Shown here: piece after piece, positions 31,277-40,135 of the stretch
Layout of the letters: the number at the start of each line of letters is the position of its first letter
Numbering within the stretch: the first letter of the stretch is position 1
Origin: Larkinella arboricola
GTDB lineage: Bacteria > Bacteroidota > Bacteroidia > Cytophagales > Spirosomataceae
Length of the DNA stretch: 64,000 bases
Direction: 5' to 3'
NCBI RefSeq assembly: GCF_003259745.1
Contig: NZ_QLMC01000002.1
Coordinates: 670,272-734,271, forward strand
Position numbers and translations under genes: made by a program
The notes under the pieces: model-generated
Seen by the model: only the letters and a program-made list of their open reading frames with translations
What the model was told of the DNA's origin: nothing
The model's database searches: none

Positions 31277-31967
31277 TATGTGCTCCTGTTTATTTGGGGC
31301 TCAAGCCTATAAAAATGCCTGTTTTAAAAACTCTATATCTAACATACGTTCATGTATGTAGGCTGTCTATCAACTATATAGCCCGTTACCGCTGGATAAA
31401 TTTTTACTAGTTGTTTTTGCAATGAAACAGTCAGGTTTATGAGACTTCTCTTCCCTCCATTCCGTATTAACCAACACTGGGGCCGTTCAGAGGGCTTTTG
31501 AGTAATATTTTAAGTAATGACACGGTTTGTGATGTTTCCTGGCTACCCATCCGCTGGTTCTGTTGGAGCTACCCAAAACCTCGGGATCTTTCGGGTGCGG
31601 CTTTTTGATGGTACGATACTTGCCTTTGTTTTAATAGTGAATCCATTTCTCTGACTTATCGGCTTGCACTTGCCCGGACCCCAAATCCGGGCATTGCTTT
31701 GTCAAAGCTTACTATAGCGGATAAACAGGGTACTACAAACGGTTTTACAGGGAAGATGGTATCTGACCGTGCCAATTGCTTTTATTAAAATCGAAAGCAA
31801 GGCCACAACGGTCGGCCCGGACTCTTTACCCCCAGATTAAATAAAATAATCAGTTATGGGCCGTAGCGCCAACGTTGCCCCCTAACGTATAATCAAAAAA
31901 CTACTTATTTATAAATAGAAAGGACATCTATAGGTATTTTTGCTTCCAAGTTCTATTGGTGGATTAC
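31277..31967. other. Central part of the L2/B3 intergenic region
   Basis: No gene. A short hairpin (TGCCCGGA with TCCGGGCA, 31671-31693) is the only structure noticed. The sequence is not obviously similar to the L1/B1 spacer. Confidence 0.45.
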
Positions 31968-32004
31968 TTACCAAATAGTTACAAACCGTTTCTCTGTCTA
32001 ACAC
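31968..32004 (+). promoter_or_regulatory. Conserved leader upstream of family B copy 3
   Basis: Matches 28754-28790 at 34 of 37 bases, with the last 27 bases identical, and ends 15 bases before the start codon (14 in copy 1). It may contain the promoter or a leader regulatory site. Confidence 0.5.
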
Positions 32005-32019
32005 GTTAAGAAATTACTC

Positions 32020-32298
32020 ATGACACAAGCCATGCTGATTGTGGCACTTCTGGGGGCTATGGCTTATCTAGCCTTTCAGTATACCAGCCAAAGACTTTTA
32101 AATTGTGATAAACTCCGGTTACTCTCCGAAGAGTATGAAAAAGCATTAAAAGGGAATGATCGAAAGTATGCCGAAGCCGTGGGGCAAACCTATTATTCTG
32201 CATTACGCGGAGGCAAGCTAACCGAAGAGGACAAAAAAGCCATGACCATTGAATTGGATAACATGTTTCCTTCTACTTCTTTTCAGGGTTCGGTCTAG
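32020..32298 (+). CDS. Family B small membrane protein, copy 3 (unknown function)
   Basis: A 92-aa protein starting MTQAMLIVALLGAMAYLAFQ, with one membrane helix and the signature YEKALKGNDRKYAEAVGQTY then YSALRGGKLTEEDKKAM. It is closer to copy 1 than to copy 2. The C-terminal ten residues differ in all three copies. It is divergent to L2, repeating the L1/B1 arrangement. No enzymatic motif is seen; an adaptor or regulator of another membrane process is possible but unproven. Confidence 0.75.
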   Translation: MTQAMLIVALLGAMAYLAFQYTSQRLLNCDKLRLLSEEYEKALKGNDRKYAEAVGQTYYSALRGGKLTEEDKKAMTIELDNMFPSTSFQGSV

Positions 32299-32344
32299 TG
32301 GACAGCTTCAAACGTAGCCCGCACGGATCTACTCAGGCCAGCCA

Positions 32345-32379
32345 ACAAAAATGCCCGGATGCAAAGCCGCCGGGCATTA
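32345..32379 (+). terminator. Terminator-like hairpin after family B copy 3
   Basis: An 8-bp stem (ATGCCCGG with CCGGGCAT) with an A-run before it and a weak T content after it. Confidence 0.5.
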
Positions 32380-32800
32380 CTGACGTATTGTATATTCTGT
32401 CTATTATGTTTTCCAACTGCCTGCCCTGAAGCCTGCCTAATGCGTGTAGTTTAAAGCAGAGGGGTTCGTTTCCTGAAAGACCCTAACGACGCTGATAACG
32501 TTGCAAAACCGGTTCATATAATTTACAACTAACGCGTTTATAATTTAAAAGCACTATCTGGGCCGGGCATTCATAACGGTGAATAACTATTGTAATCAAC
32601 GTTTATGGTTTTACGAAAGGGTCAGGGTATAAAGGCTGCATCAGGCAGGATGGGGATAGGATTTAACGATTCTTTTAATGCCAGGCTAATCTAGGTTAAT
32701 GAAAACGGCCTGACTGCATCGGACTTTAATAAGGGTTTAAGCGGGGCTTAATGCGGAGCCGTTAGCATTGCAGCTATCTATCAACACCTTTTTGAAAGCC
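32380..32800. other. Gene-free stretch before family A copy 3
   Basis: No gene or consensus promoter found. It is AT-rich in the first half. Confidence 0.45.
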
Positions 32801-33052
32801 ATGCTACTTCATATAACCTTCTTTACCCCAACCGGTGACCTGCGGACATTTTCTATTTATGCAAATGAATTTGAGCAGCAGCTAGAGGTCCTGAATACAT
32901 TTGTCGCCAACGGCTTTCCGGTGAAATCGGCCCGACTTGCCAGCAGCGAAGGCGAAGTTACCAGGCTACCCATTGAAGCCTTTGACGGAACGTCCATCAG
33001 AGAGCAGCTTTCTACATTGGAAAAGACGTATAAACTCATACTGGATTCATGA
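32801..33052 (+). CDS. Family A 83-aa protein, copy 3 (unknown function)
   Basis: An 83-aa paralogue starting at ATG 32801 (MLLHITFFTPTGDLRTFSIY). The frame is open to 32768, but this ATG matches the length and start of the other two copies. It has IEAFDGTSI at residues 58-66 and the C-terminal helix LEKTYKLILDS. It is more distant from copies 1 and 2 than they are from each other. No signal peptide. A 25-bp perfect hairpin lies 117 bases after its stop. Confidence 0.75.
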   Translation: MLLHITFFTPTGDLRTFSIYANEFEQQLEVLNTFVANGFPVKSARLASSEGEVTRLPIEAFDGTSIREQLSTLEKTYKLILDS

Positions 33053-33169
33053 AAAGCCTACCAATATTTCAGGCCAATCTGCCGCTCACGAAATCTGCCC
33101 GAGGTGACGTGACCTTCATCGCTCTTCAACAGGGATTGAAACCAGGTAAATCCACATATCATGCTGAGC

Positions 33170-33223
33170 CGTTTTAACGCAAAACAGCCGGATTAAATAA
33201 TCCGGCTGTTTTGCGTTAAAACG
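33170..33223. repeat. Very long perfect hairpin (25-bp stem)
   Basis: Arms 33170-33194 and 33199-33223 match perfectly around a 4-nt loop (AAAT). It lies between family A copy 3 and the convergent 76-aa gene. No strong T-run follows, although the flank is AAAATTTT. Confidence 0.85.
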
Positions 33224-33348
33224 AAAATTTTCAGGTCTATTTATTATATGGTTTTCATGCGAATGTCAGCCGCCCGGCTTTCACAGAGGCCGCTTACCGA
33301 ATACTTGGATTTTTGGCCTGTGGCATGAAAAATGCCTGGCCGAAATGC

Positions 33349-33579
33349 TTAAACAGGCAACTCCGTTAGTTTGGCTGATTGGGTTGATTGGGTGGCAGAT
33401 TCTTTCCGAATAGGGTTGTAATCGGCATCTACCTGAGCGTTTGAGAGCGTCACCCCAGCGCAAACCCCTAGCGTAAAGGTAAATAAACCGCAAAGGATGC
33501 TTACAAAACCACTAGTAGATAGACTCAAATAGGCAAAAGCAGAAGCAAGGGCTACCAACAAAAGGCTATATTTTCTCAT
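33349..33579 (-). CDS. Small membrane protein, unknown function
   Basis: A 76-aa protein with two hydrophobic segments (about residues 5-20 and 24-46, rich in Leu, Phe and Gly) and a hydrophilic C-terminal tail ADYNPIRKESATQSTQSAKL. No family is recognised. The overlapping minus-strand frame 33281-33493 looks like a shadow. It ends the small-gene cluster on the right. Confidence 0.55.
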   Translation of the reverse strand: MRKYSLLLVALASAFAYLSLSTSGFVSILCGLFTFTLGVCAGVTLSNAQVDADYNPIRKESATQSTQSAKLTELPV

Positions 33580-33788
33580 GGATCAGAAATTATACGTTAA
33601 CGGCTGGGGGTAATCATCTTCGTACTTGGGTATAAATTACCTTTTTACAGTACTATCTTTTCATTATTCAATAATCGTGCCCAACCCAATCCAAAGACGT
33701 TTGAGATGCCCGAAGCTACATAAACTGCAAATCCTGCTTTTTATCAGACAATATAGTATGCCGAAGTGTATAAGGAGGAGAGGCTAAT

Positions 33789-33947
33789 ATGGACAGACCC
33801 GATACCCAAAGCTTGATTGGTGATCTGTCGAAAAGCTTTAAAAACCTAAAAAATCTTCTGTTTCAACGCTATTTTGTGAGTATGTGGTTGGTAAAGAAAA
33901 ATAGCTTAATAATTTCTCAAATAACCCTATTTGTCCACAAGGATTGA
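33789..33947 (+). CDS. Possible 52-aa small protein
   Basis: ATG 33789 is preceded by AAGGAGGAGAGGC, one of the few strong Shine-Dalgarno sequences in the window, 9-14 bases upstream. The product begins MDRPDTQSLIGDLSKSFKNL and then turns hydrophobic and aromatic (LLFQRYFVSMWLV). It could be a small membrane-active peptide or simply noise. No homologue is recognised. Confidence 0.3.
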   Translation: MDRPDTQSLIGDLSKSFKNLKNLLFQRYFVSMWLVKKNSLIISQITLFVHKD

Positions 33948-34250
33948 GCACATGTGTATAACTGGAAGGCCGCGGAAGCATACCAGAAAAGTAGAGGTCG
34001 GATAAAAGGTAACAACGAGAAAAGAGGAGCATATTATCTAAGGCAACTCAGTAAGACCTTGTTTCTGCCTCGATTGAAAAATGTCCGGATGAAAAGTGAC
34101 CGCTGCATGGGCTTGCAGGATTGAATACGGCCTAATAGGGGATGATACTTGTCACTGGTTATGAATGTACGGTAACTTTGGCATTCTATTTGCTTAATCA
34201 TTGGTAAGTCTGCATACGTGTAGACGAAAGGACAGAGAAAAGATCTTACG

Positions 34251-34279
34251 ACCCGGCCTATTAGGCCGGGTTTCGTTTT
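34251..34279 (+). terminator. Rho-independent terminator
   Basis: An 8-bp GC-rich stem (ACCCGGCC with GGCCGGGT, loop TATTA) is followed by TTCGTTTTTT. It lies 13 bases after the GGACAGAGA motif at 34230-34238. No clear gene ends before it. Confidence 0.8.
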
Positions 34280-34510
34280 TTATAAAACTAGATAAGATCG
34301 TTTCCGGTGAAGCTGGTACTGGGGAAGCGGTGTTCGAATTAGATGCACAACGTTTTTGGAGATCCGTTCTTCTTTTCCTTGTGCCGTTCAAACGACGGGG
34401 CAGGCGTCGTAATTCCCGTTGGCCGGAAGATCGGCCTTTGCCTTAATTCAGATCAAGTTACCAGTAGATATTAACTCCAGAAAAGTTACCTTTTCTTAGC
34501 GGCCCTTCCA

Positions 34511-34714
34511 TTAGAACCAGATCATATTCTTCTTGAACTGATCTCCTTCATACAGGGCTAATGCCGTATTAAGATCACTGTACTCGGCAATCGCTTCCTG
34601 CTGATGTGCGCCCCACTTGGAAAAATTTTCCATTTTCTCGATCCATTTTTCGAGTTCGCTAAATCGCTGTTTGGCGCTGTAATACTGCTCCTGGGTGGTA
34701 ATTTCGAATGACAC
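34511..34714 (-). CDS. Small protein resembling the N-terminal part of HigA-type antitoxins
   Basis: A 67-aa acidic helical protein, MSFEITTQEQYYSAKQRFSE then LEKWIEKM and AIAEYSDLNTALALYEGDQF. The order (short strand, T.EQY..A..RF.ELE, then helix ending in LA.YE) resembles the N-terminal segment that precedes the HTH in HigA-type antitoxins, but no HTH follows and no toxin gene is adjacent. The assignment is a resemblance only. Confidence 0.55.
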   Translation of the reverse strand: MSFEITTQEQYYSAKQRFSELEKWIEKMENFSKWGAHQQEAIAEYSDLNTALALYEGDQFKKNMIWF

Positions 34715-34744
34715 TTGCGTTACGATGGTGAAAGGTGTGAAAAT

Positions 34745-34927
34745 ATGTATCGTACAAATACCATACCATAATCGGGTATTTATACCTATTTTATCTTTGC
34801 GGGGATCGCCAGTATTGTAATGATTTATCTATGCTGGTACGCAAATCGAGCTTATGAAACAGCGGACCATTATAGTAAAACGGGCTTGATACTCAGTCGG
34901 AAAGTTCAGGGCGAGCTTCCAAATTGA
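34745..34927 (+). pseudogene. Possible interrupted small membrane protein
   Basis: An in-frame stretch from ATG 34745 to TGA 34925-34927 is broken by TAA at codon 9. Beyond the stop it reads a convincing membrane helix (YFIFAGIASIVMIYLCWYA) and a charged tail ending KVQGELPN. An internal ATG at 34820 would give only 35 residues. A TATCTTTG box at 34792-34799 overlaps the frame. Either the short ORF is real or the gene is dead. Confidence 0.25.
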
Positions 34928-35193
34928 TCCGTTTTTTTACTTCAATAATCTTAGCGTAAAGGCTTTCTTCTATACTTATTATAATTTAATTTGATCTTTG
35001 ATAAGTTATAGGAGGGGCGCGTTGCCACAGGAAGCCGTTTTAATGGAAGGGCACCTGTTGTAACTAGACAATGAGGTAGAAGTACCGTCTCTAACCGTAT
35101 GAGCGAGCTAACGGCGGTTTAGCGGAAAAAGGGCAACTTTTTATAAGGCAACCAGTACTAAACTTGATTTTCAACCTAAAACTCTACCTGTGT
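34928..35193. other. Upstream region of the NHL/T9SS gene
   Basis: No gene. With 34715-34744 it forms the gap between the HigA-like gene and the NHL gene. I see no TTTG/TAnnTTTG pair. Confidence 0.45.
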
Positions 35194-37341
35194 ATGACTT
35201 CTCCTATACGCTATTTTCGAATTCCGTTTATCGGTATTTTAACCACTTGGCTTAGTCTGGCCTTCGGATTAGTAACTGCTCACGTAATGGCCCAAACCAT
35301 TACCACCGTAGCCGGGAACGGTAAGGATGAGTACAGCGGTGACAACGTTAGCGCCCTCCATACCAGTCTGTTTAATCCGCAATCCGTCGCCGTCGATCAG
35401 CAGGGGAATATATATATTGCGGATGCGGGCAGCAGCCGCGTTCGTAAAGTAGACTCCAACGGTATTATCACCACCGTGGCCGGAAACGGAAGACGAGCCT
35501 TTAGTGGCGATGGCGGACCCGCTACCAGTGCCGCCATAAGTGGACCACTCGACCTGGCCATTGATCAACAGGGGAATATTTTGATTATCGATTCGGGTAA
35601 TGACCGCATTCGCAAAGTAACCCCCGATGGCATCATTTCTACCATAGCGGGCGGAGGGCCAGGCAATTTCGAAACAAAAGATGGCGACGGCGGACCCGCC
35701 ACCAGTGCCTACATAAACCCTAGTGCCATCGCGGTGGATGCACAGGGAAATATATTTATTACTGAATCAAACCGCAGCAGGGGCAGCCTCGTGCGTAAGA
35801 TCGATGCGAATGGCATCATCACTACCGTAGCCGGTCAGTATACGGGCGGACAAGGCGGTAACGGGGGCGGATATGGTGGTGACGGCGGTCCGGCGACCAG
35901 TGCCACCTTAAACTCTCCTGCCGGGCTGGCGGTGGATGCGCAGGGAAATATTTTTATTGCCGATGCAGGGAATAACCGCATCCGGAAAATCGATACAAAC
36001 GGTATTATTACGACGGTGGCCGGAAGTGGTACTCGTGGCTATACTGGCGATGGTGGACCGGCGACCAGTGCCACCCTGAGTTCGCCGGGGGGTATAGTGG
36101 TTGATCCGGAGGGCAATCTCTTTATGGTTGACCGGGGAAATTACGTCGTCCGGAAAGTAGATCCGAACGGGATCATCAGCACGTTTGCCGGTACGGGGCA
36201 TTCCGGCTTTGGGGGCGACGGCGGACCCGCCACCGAAGGAGTATTCTTCGATCCTCGGGGGATAGAGATCGATGCGCAGGGTAATCTCCTGGTGGCCGAT
36301 GTAAATAACCAACGCATTCGCAAAATAACGAAGACGACCATTCCACTGGCAGTAACTAGTTTCAGCTTAATCAACGCGGAAACTAACCAGGAGATCAAGC
36401 AACTGACCAACGGGGAGGTGCTGAACCTGAACGCGCTGCCCACCCGGCATCTGAACATCCGGGTTAACACCACCATCACCACCGTCGGTTCGGTCGTTGT
36501 CGTATTGCGCGGCCCCCTGAACCGGATCCGGACCGAGATGGTACCCCCTTATTCGGTGCTGAGTGACGACATGGGCGTCTATGACCGCTGGACGCCCGCC
36601 GTGGGCAACTACGCTCTGTTTGCTATAGCCCACACCTTCCCGGATGGAAATGGTCCGTCCGGAACCCCGCTCTCCATCAATTTTACAGTCGTGGATCAGC
36701 CGCAGGTGCTGGGTTTCAGTCTCGTTGACGCGATTACCGATCAAACCATTCTGGAACTTACCGAGGGTCAGGAACTGGATCTGGCCAAACTGTCCGGCCA
36801 CGTTTTCAACATCCGGGCAAATACCAGTCCGGCAACGGTGGGTTCGGTCGTGATGCAGTTGAGTGGAACCCAGACGCGTACCCAACTCGAAAATGCCGCT
36901 CCGTATGCGTTGTTTAAAGATGACGGCAACGGTAATTACCGAACCTGGAAACCCGCCGTGGGGAGTTATCAGCTAACGGCTACGCCCTACTCCGATCCGA
37001 ACGGAACGGGATCGGTGGGTATTCCCCTGAGCCTGGGTTTTCAATTTGTTAACTCCACTCCAGCGGCTCGGCTGGCGGCTGCCGCTGATCCGGAAGCAGG
37101 TGCCTTACGGGTATTTCCCAATCCGTTTCGCGATTCGTTCACGTTCCGGTCAACAGGACCCCAAAATACCGTTCAATCGGTGCGGCTATATGATGTGCTG
37201 GGGTGTCTGGTGTGGCAGGGAACCGATGGAGAAACCGAGCAGCGGGTCAGCCTGGATCGCAGTCTGGCCGACGGCGTTTATGTGTTACAGGTAGGAACCG
37301 GCCCGAGCGCTAAACGGTATAAACTGGTGAAAGCGCCCTGA
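35194..37341 (+). CDS. Secreted NHL-repeat beta-propeller protein with T9SS sorting domain
   Basis: A 715-aa protein from ATG 35194 (MTSPIRYFRIPFIGILTTW), chosen because it gives a normal signal peptide ending HVMAQ; an upstream ATG at 35164 adds ten residues. It contains about six NHL repeats (GDGGPATSATLNSPAGLAVD, AQGNIFIADAGNNRIRKI and similar), then two approximately 115-residue beta domains (SFSLINAETNQEIKQLTNGE and FSLVDAITDQTILELTEGQE). The T9SS domain starts at FPNPFRDSFTFRSTG and ends KRYKLVKAP. It is paralogous to 18747-20837 but its sorting domain is clearly divergent. Surface-exposed; ligand unknown. Confidence 0.92.
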   Translation: MTSPIRYFRIPFIGILTTWLSLAFGLVTAHVMAQTITTVAGNGKDEYSGDNVSALHTSLFNPQSVAVDQQGNIYIADAGSSRVRKVDSNGIITTVAGNGRRAFSGDGGPATSAAISGPLDLAIDQQGNILIIDSGNDRIRKVTPDGIISTIAGGGPGNFETKDGDGGPATSAYINPSAIAVDAQGNIFITESNRSRGSLVRKIDANGIITTVAGQYTGGQGGNGGGYGGDGGPATSATLNSPAGLAVDAQGNIFIADAGNNRIRKIDTNGIITTVAGSGTRGYTGDGGPATSATLSSPGGIVVDPEGNLFMVDRGNYVVRKVDPNGIISTFAGTGHSGFGGDGGPATEGVFFDPRGIEIDAQGNLLVADVNNQRIRKITKTTIPLAVTSFSLINAETNQEIKQLTNGEVLNLNALPTRHLNIRVNTTITTVGSVVVVLRGPLNRIRTEMVPPYSVLSDDMGVYDRWTPAVGNYALFAIAHTFPDGNGPSGTPLSINFTVVDQPQVLGFSLVDAITDQTILELTEGQELDLAKLSGHVFNIRANTSPATVGSVVMQLSGTQTRTQLENAAPYALFKDDGNGNYRTWKPAVGSYQLTATPYSDPNGTGSVGIPLSLGFQFVNSTPAARLAAAADPEAGALRVFPNPFRDSFTFRSTGPQNTVQSVRLYDVLGCLVWQGTDGETEQRVSLDRSLADGVYVLQVGTGPSAKRYKLVKAP

Positions 37342-37374
37342 AAAGCCCTTGCTGGCGATCATTACGAAAAAGTT

Positions 37375-37406
37375 AAAAAAGCCCGGCGGTCCCGTCGGGC
37401 TTTTTT
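37375..37406 (+). terminator. Terminator of the NHL/T9SS gene
   Basis: An 8-bp GC-rich stem (GCCCGGCG with CGTCGGGC) is followed by six T and preceded by six A, 34 bases after the stop. Confidence 0.9.
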
Positions 37407-37612
37407 CATTCAGCCTGTCAGACGGCCTGGCTCGAATTCGCGGCATTGCATACCTTTAATTCCTGCTTGGTAAAAGCATGAGACTTGTCTGATAATAGAC
37501 GCAGATTAAACCAGAACCGCTAAAGCGAGTTGTAGTAGTTAAAAAAGACCGTAACAAACCGTATAGCTACTCTACAAAATCATTGGTGTACCGGGTAGCT
37601 AAAGACAATAGG

Positions 37613-40135
37613 ATGAAAAATAACTGGATAATACTCCTGATTTTGCTGGGCAGTCTGGCAGGAATAGAAGCGCAGAACCCCTTGCTGAAGGCTACCGGAA
37701 TCGCTAACCGCGCCAACCTGTGGTCCGTTGCCGGGAAAAACCAGGGGCAGAATAGACCGACCGCCGTAGAATCCGGCAGCGCTTCCTTTGCCGGGCTGAC
37801 AATTTCGAACTCGCTGTTTATTTTCCACCATACCGAGTCGGCCGTACCCGGAGATTACATCGCCCTGCAAGGCCATTTTCCCGCCGATGCAGAGGTGGGT
37901 TTACGGATAAATAACAGAAAGAACTACCTCCTGCTGCGGCCGCTTCAGCAGGGCAACGGCATTTTCCAGACCCGTATCCCGCCCGACCTGCCGCCTGGAC
38001 AGTACGAGATTTTTGTAAAAACCGGCAATCTCCGTTCGAAGGCGGCTTTAATAAACCATCCGGTGGCCGATTGCTTTAATTCACCTCAGGTGTATAGCGG
38101 GGCCGATATGGTCGTGAAAGGCCGTGATCTGGTTATGCCCGGTCAAACGCCCACCATCCGGTTTGTTCAGCAGGGGAGTGGCGCGGTCAGCTACGGAACC
38201 TACGAGCCGAAAGGAAGCTACGGTTTCAAGCTCAGATTTAAGGCACCCCGGGAACTGGTAGCCGGAAAGAAGTATACGGTTTTTGTCAGCAACGGATTCG
38301 GCGAAGCGCAGGTTAAGGACATGCTAACGGCCATTGCCCCGGCCACGGATTATTACCAGTTGAGAGTTGCTTTCCACGCCAGCTTCACGGCGGCAATTGT
38401 CAACAACGTCTACGACCTGACCCGCGACAATCGGCTCGCGGCCCATATGAAGCCCGGGGATGCCACAACCAACTACCGGGACGCGATTCAGGCGGCCATT
38501 GATCAGGCCAGTGCCGATGGGGGCGGGGTGGTGAAAATACCTAAAGGAACCTATCAGTGTACCGGCACGACCGGAACCGGCCTTACCCTAAAATCCAATG
38601 TGATTCTGGAAGGAGCGGGACAGGACCAAACCACGCTTGAATACGCGGGCTTTAAAAGCCGGTTTTTGTTCAGTCAGGCATCCGACCGTACCATCGGACT
38701 GGCTAATATTCGGCTGGTTAACAAAAGTGAGGGGGGAGATGCCGCCGAAAAGTCAGCGGCTGCAATCTTTAATAACGACGTACTTTTTTTGAAGAATGTC
38801 CGCTGGAACGTCGGCGTTGGTGACAGAATTTTCATTCGGGGAAGCAATAACGTTGTTATTCAGAACCTAAAGGCGACAGAGACTAAAGCCGGTTTGGGCG
38901 GGCCTTTACGGGTCAGCGGTTGTCGGTATGCCACTGTTCAGGAGTCGGAATTTTCGCTGGCGCAGGCCGTGCAATTTGTGAACGCCGACCGGTGTTTTAT
39001 TGAGGATAATAAATTCATCCGGAATAACGGCATTCCTGTCAGCGAAAATCCGCCCACGACGGTGCATATCATCACCAACGAATTTATGTCGAATTCGCTG
39101 GTGGCTGGTAATCAGTTTCTGGTGGCGAATGGAGCCAATGCCCGCATTGCCGGTCGTGATCCCAACGGTCACCGGACCAAAGTGCGGAACAACGATGGAG
39201 AAAGTATTATTAGTGAAGGCGGAGGGCCAAAGCCGCCTTTTCTCCACAAAGGCAATGTGACCAGTGCAACCGCCACAACCCTGACGGATGCCGATCAGCA
39301 CTTCGGAGCCATCGAAAACAGACCTTACGTATCCATTATACGGGGCAAAGGCATGGGACAGGTGCGCAAAATCACGGCGGTAACCGGTACCACCCTAAGC
39401 CTGGCAACGGCCTGGGATATTATGCCGGATCAGACCAGCGTTTACGCTACTTTCTGCTTTGGTTTACAGGATGTTGTCTATTACAACAACCGATTTGAAA
39501 ACCAGCAGCGGGGCATTACCCTATACAAAACGGCCCTTTCCCGGGTCGATCTGGTGAAGAATACACTGATCAATTCGGGAGCTATTGATTTACAGCCTAC
39601 CCAAAACATTCGCAACCACGGTAAAACCTTCCAGTTTACGCCCGTGTATGACGTCAGTCTGGTCGGGAATGAAGGGTCTTCGGTTTCCGATCAATACCAG
39701 GGCTGCTCCATGGGTTTACAGGTGATTCAGGACCGGATTGCGGAAACCTGGGGAACCGCCTGCATTGGTCTGCGGATGAAGAATAATACGCTCCGGCAGC
39801 AAATTCCGAATCAACTGGTAATTGTTGAGGACAATTATTACCCGTCGTTCAATGCGTATATGACGTTCTTCCGGAAAACATCTGCCGGCACGAATCCTGC
39901 TACTTACTTCAAGGACAACGGTGTGCCCCTGATTCTGGGTACAATTATCCAGGATTGTACGGTTCAGAACGCCGAAAAGCCTGTTTCGCTCGGCACGGGT
40001 ACGTACTATACGCTGATCGCCGGGTTAAAAAAGATGAACTCGGCCGCCAATACCGTCTTCGAGAAAAAACCGGTCCCCGCCCCCGGTGAGCCAGCGCCGT
40101 CTGGCAGCCAGTATACGCTCACGTTACCGGAATAG
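37613..40135 (+). CDS. Secreted right-handed beta-helix protein (pectate-lyase-like)
   Basis: An 840-aa protein from ATG 37613 (MKNNWIILLILLGSLAGIEA, a Sec signal); the frame is open to 37583 but the later ATG starts the signal. The N-terminal 260 residues look like two beta domains. The pectate-lyase superfamily start is visible at YRDAIQAAIDQASADGGGVV then KIPKGTYQC, and NVILEGAGQDQTTLEY follows. The remaining sequence has repeated NN.F and N.IR patterns of a beta-helix. It probably binds or cleaves a polysaccharide outside the cell. No T9SS domain is present at the C-terminus (ending YTLTLPE). Catalytic residues cannot be assigned. Confidence 0.85.
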   Translation: MKNNWIILLILLGSLAGIEAQNPLLKATGIANRANLWSVAGKNQGQNRPTAVESGSASFAGLTISNSLFIFHHTESAVPGDYIALQGHFPADAEVGLRINNRKNYLLLRPLQQGNGIFQTRIPPDLPPGQYEIFVKTGNLRSKAALINHPVADCFNSPQVYSGADMVVKGRDLVMPGQTPTIRFVQQGSGAVSYGTYEPKGSYGFKLRFKAPRELVAGKKYTVFVSNGFGEAQVKDMLTAIAPATDYYQLRVAFHASFTAAIVNNVYDLTRDNRLAAHMKPGDATTNYRDAIQAAIDQASADGGGVVKIPKGTYQCTGTTGTGLTLKSNVILEGAGQDQTTLEYAGFKSRFLFSQASDRTIGLANIRLVNKSEGGDAAEKSAAAIFNNDVLFLKNVRWNVGVGDRIFIRGSNNVVIQNLKATETKAGLGGPLRVSGCRYATVQESEFSLAQAVQFVNADRCFIEDNKFIRNNGIPVSENPPTTVHIITNEFMSNSLVAGNQFLVANGANARIAGRDPNGHRTKVRNNDGESIISEGGGPKPPFLHKGNVTSATATTLTDADQHFGAIENRPYVSIIRGKGMGQVRKITAVTGTTLSLATAWDIMPDQTSVYATFCFGLQDVVYYNNRFENQQRGITLYKTALSRVDLVKNTLINSGAIDLQPTQNIRNHGKTFQFTPVYDVSLVGNEGSSVSDQYQGCSMGLQVIQDRIAETWGTACIGLRMKNNTLRQQIPNQLVIVEDNYYPSFNAYMTFFRKTSAGTNPATYFKDNGVPLILGTIIQDCTVQNAEKPVSLGTGTYYTLIAGLKKMNSAANTVFEKKPVPAPGEPAPSGSQYTLTLPE

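Larger units (their letters stand above)
33580..34510. other. Gene-poor stretch of about 930 bases
   Basis: Holds one possible 52-aa ORF (33789-33947) and a terminator at 34251-34279. Other frames (33838-34032 minus, 34194-34446 both strands) have no support. Confidence 0.45.

Noticed and set aside
33281-33493. 70-aa minus-strand ORF
   Set aside because: Overlaps the better 76-aa membrane protein ORF in another frame.
33838-34446. ORFs 33838-34032 (minus), 34194-34391 (minus) and 34201-34446 (plus)
   Set aside because: A terminator hairpin lies inside the last two, and none has protein-like features.
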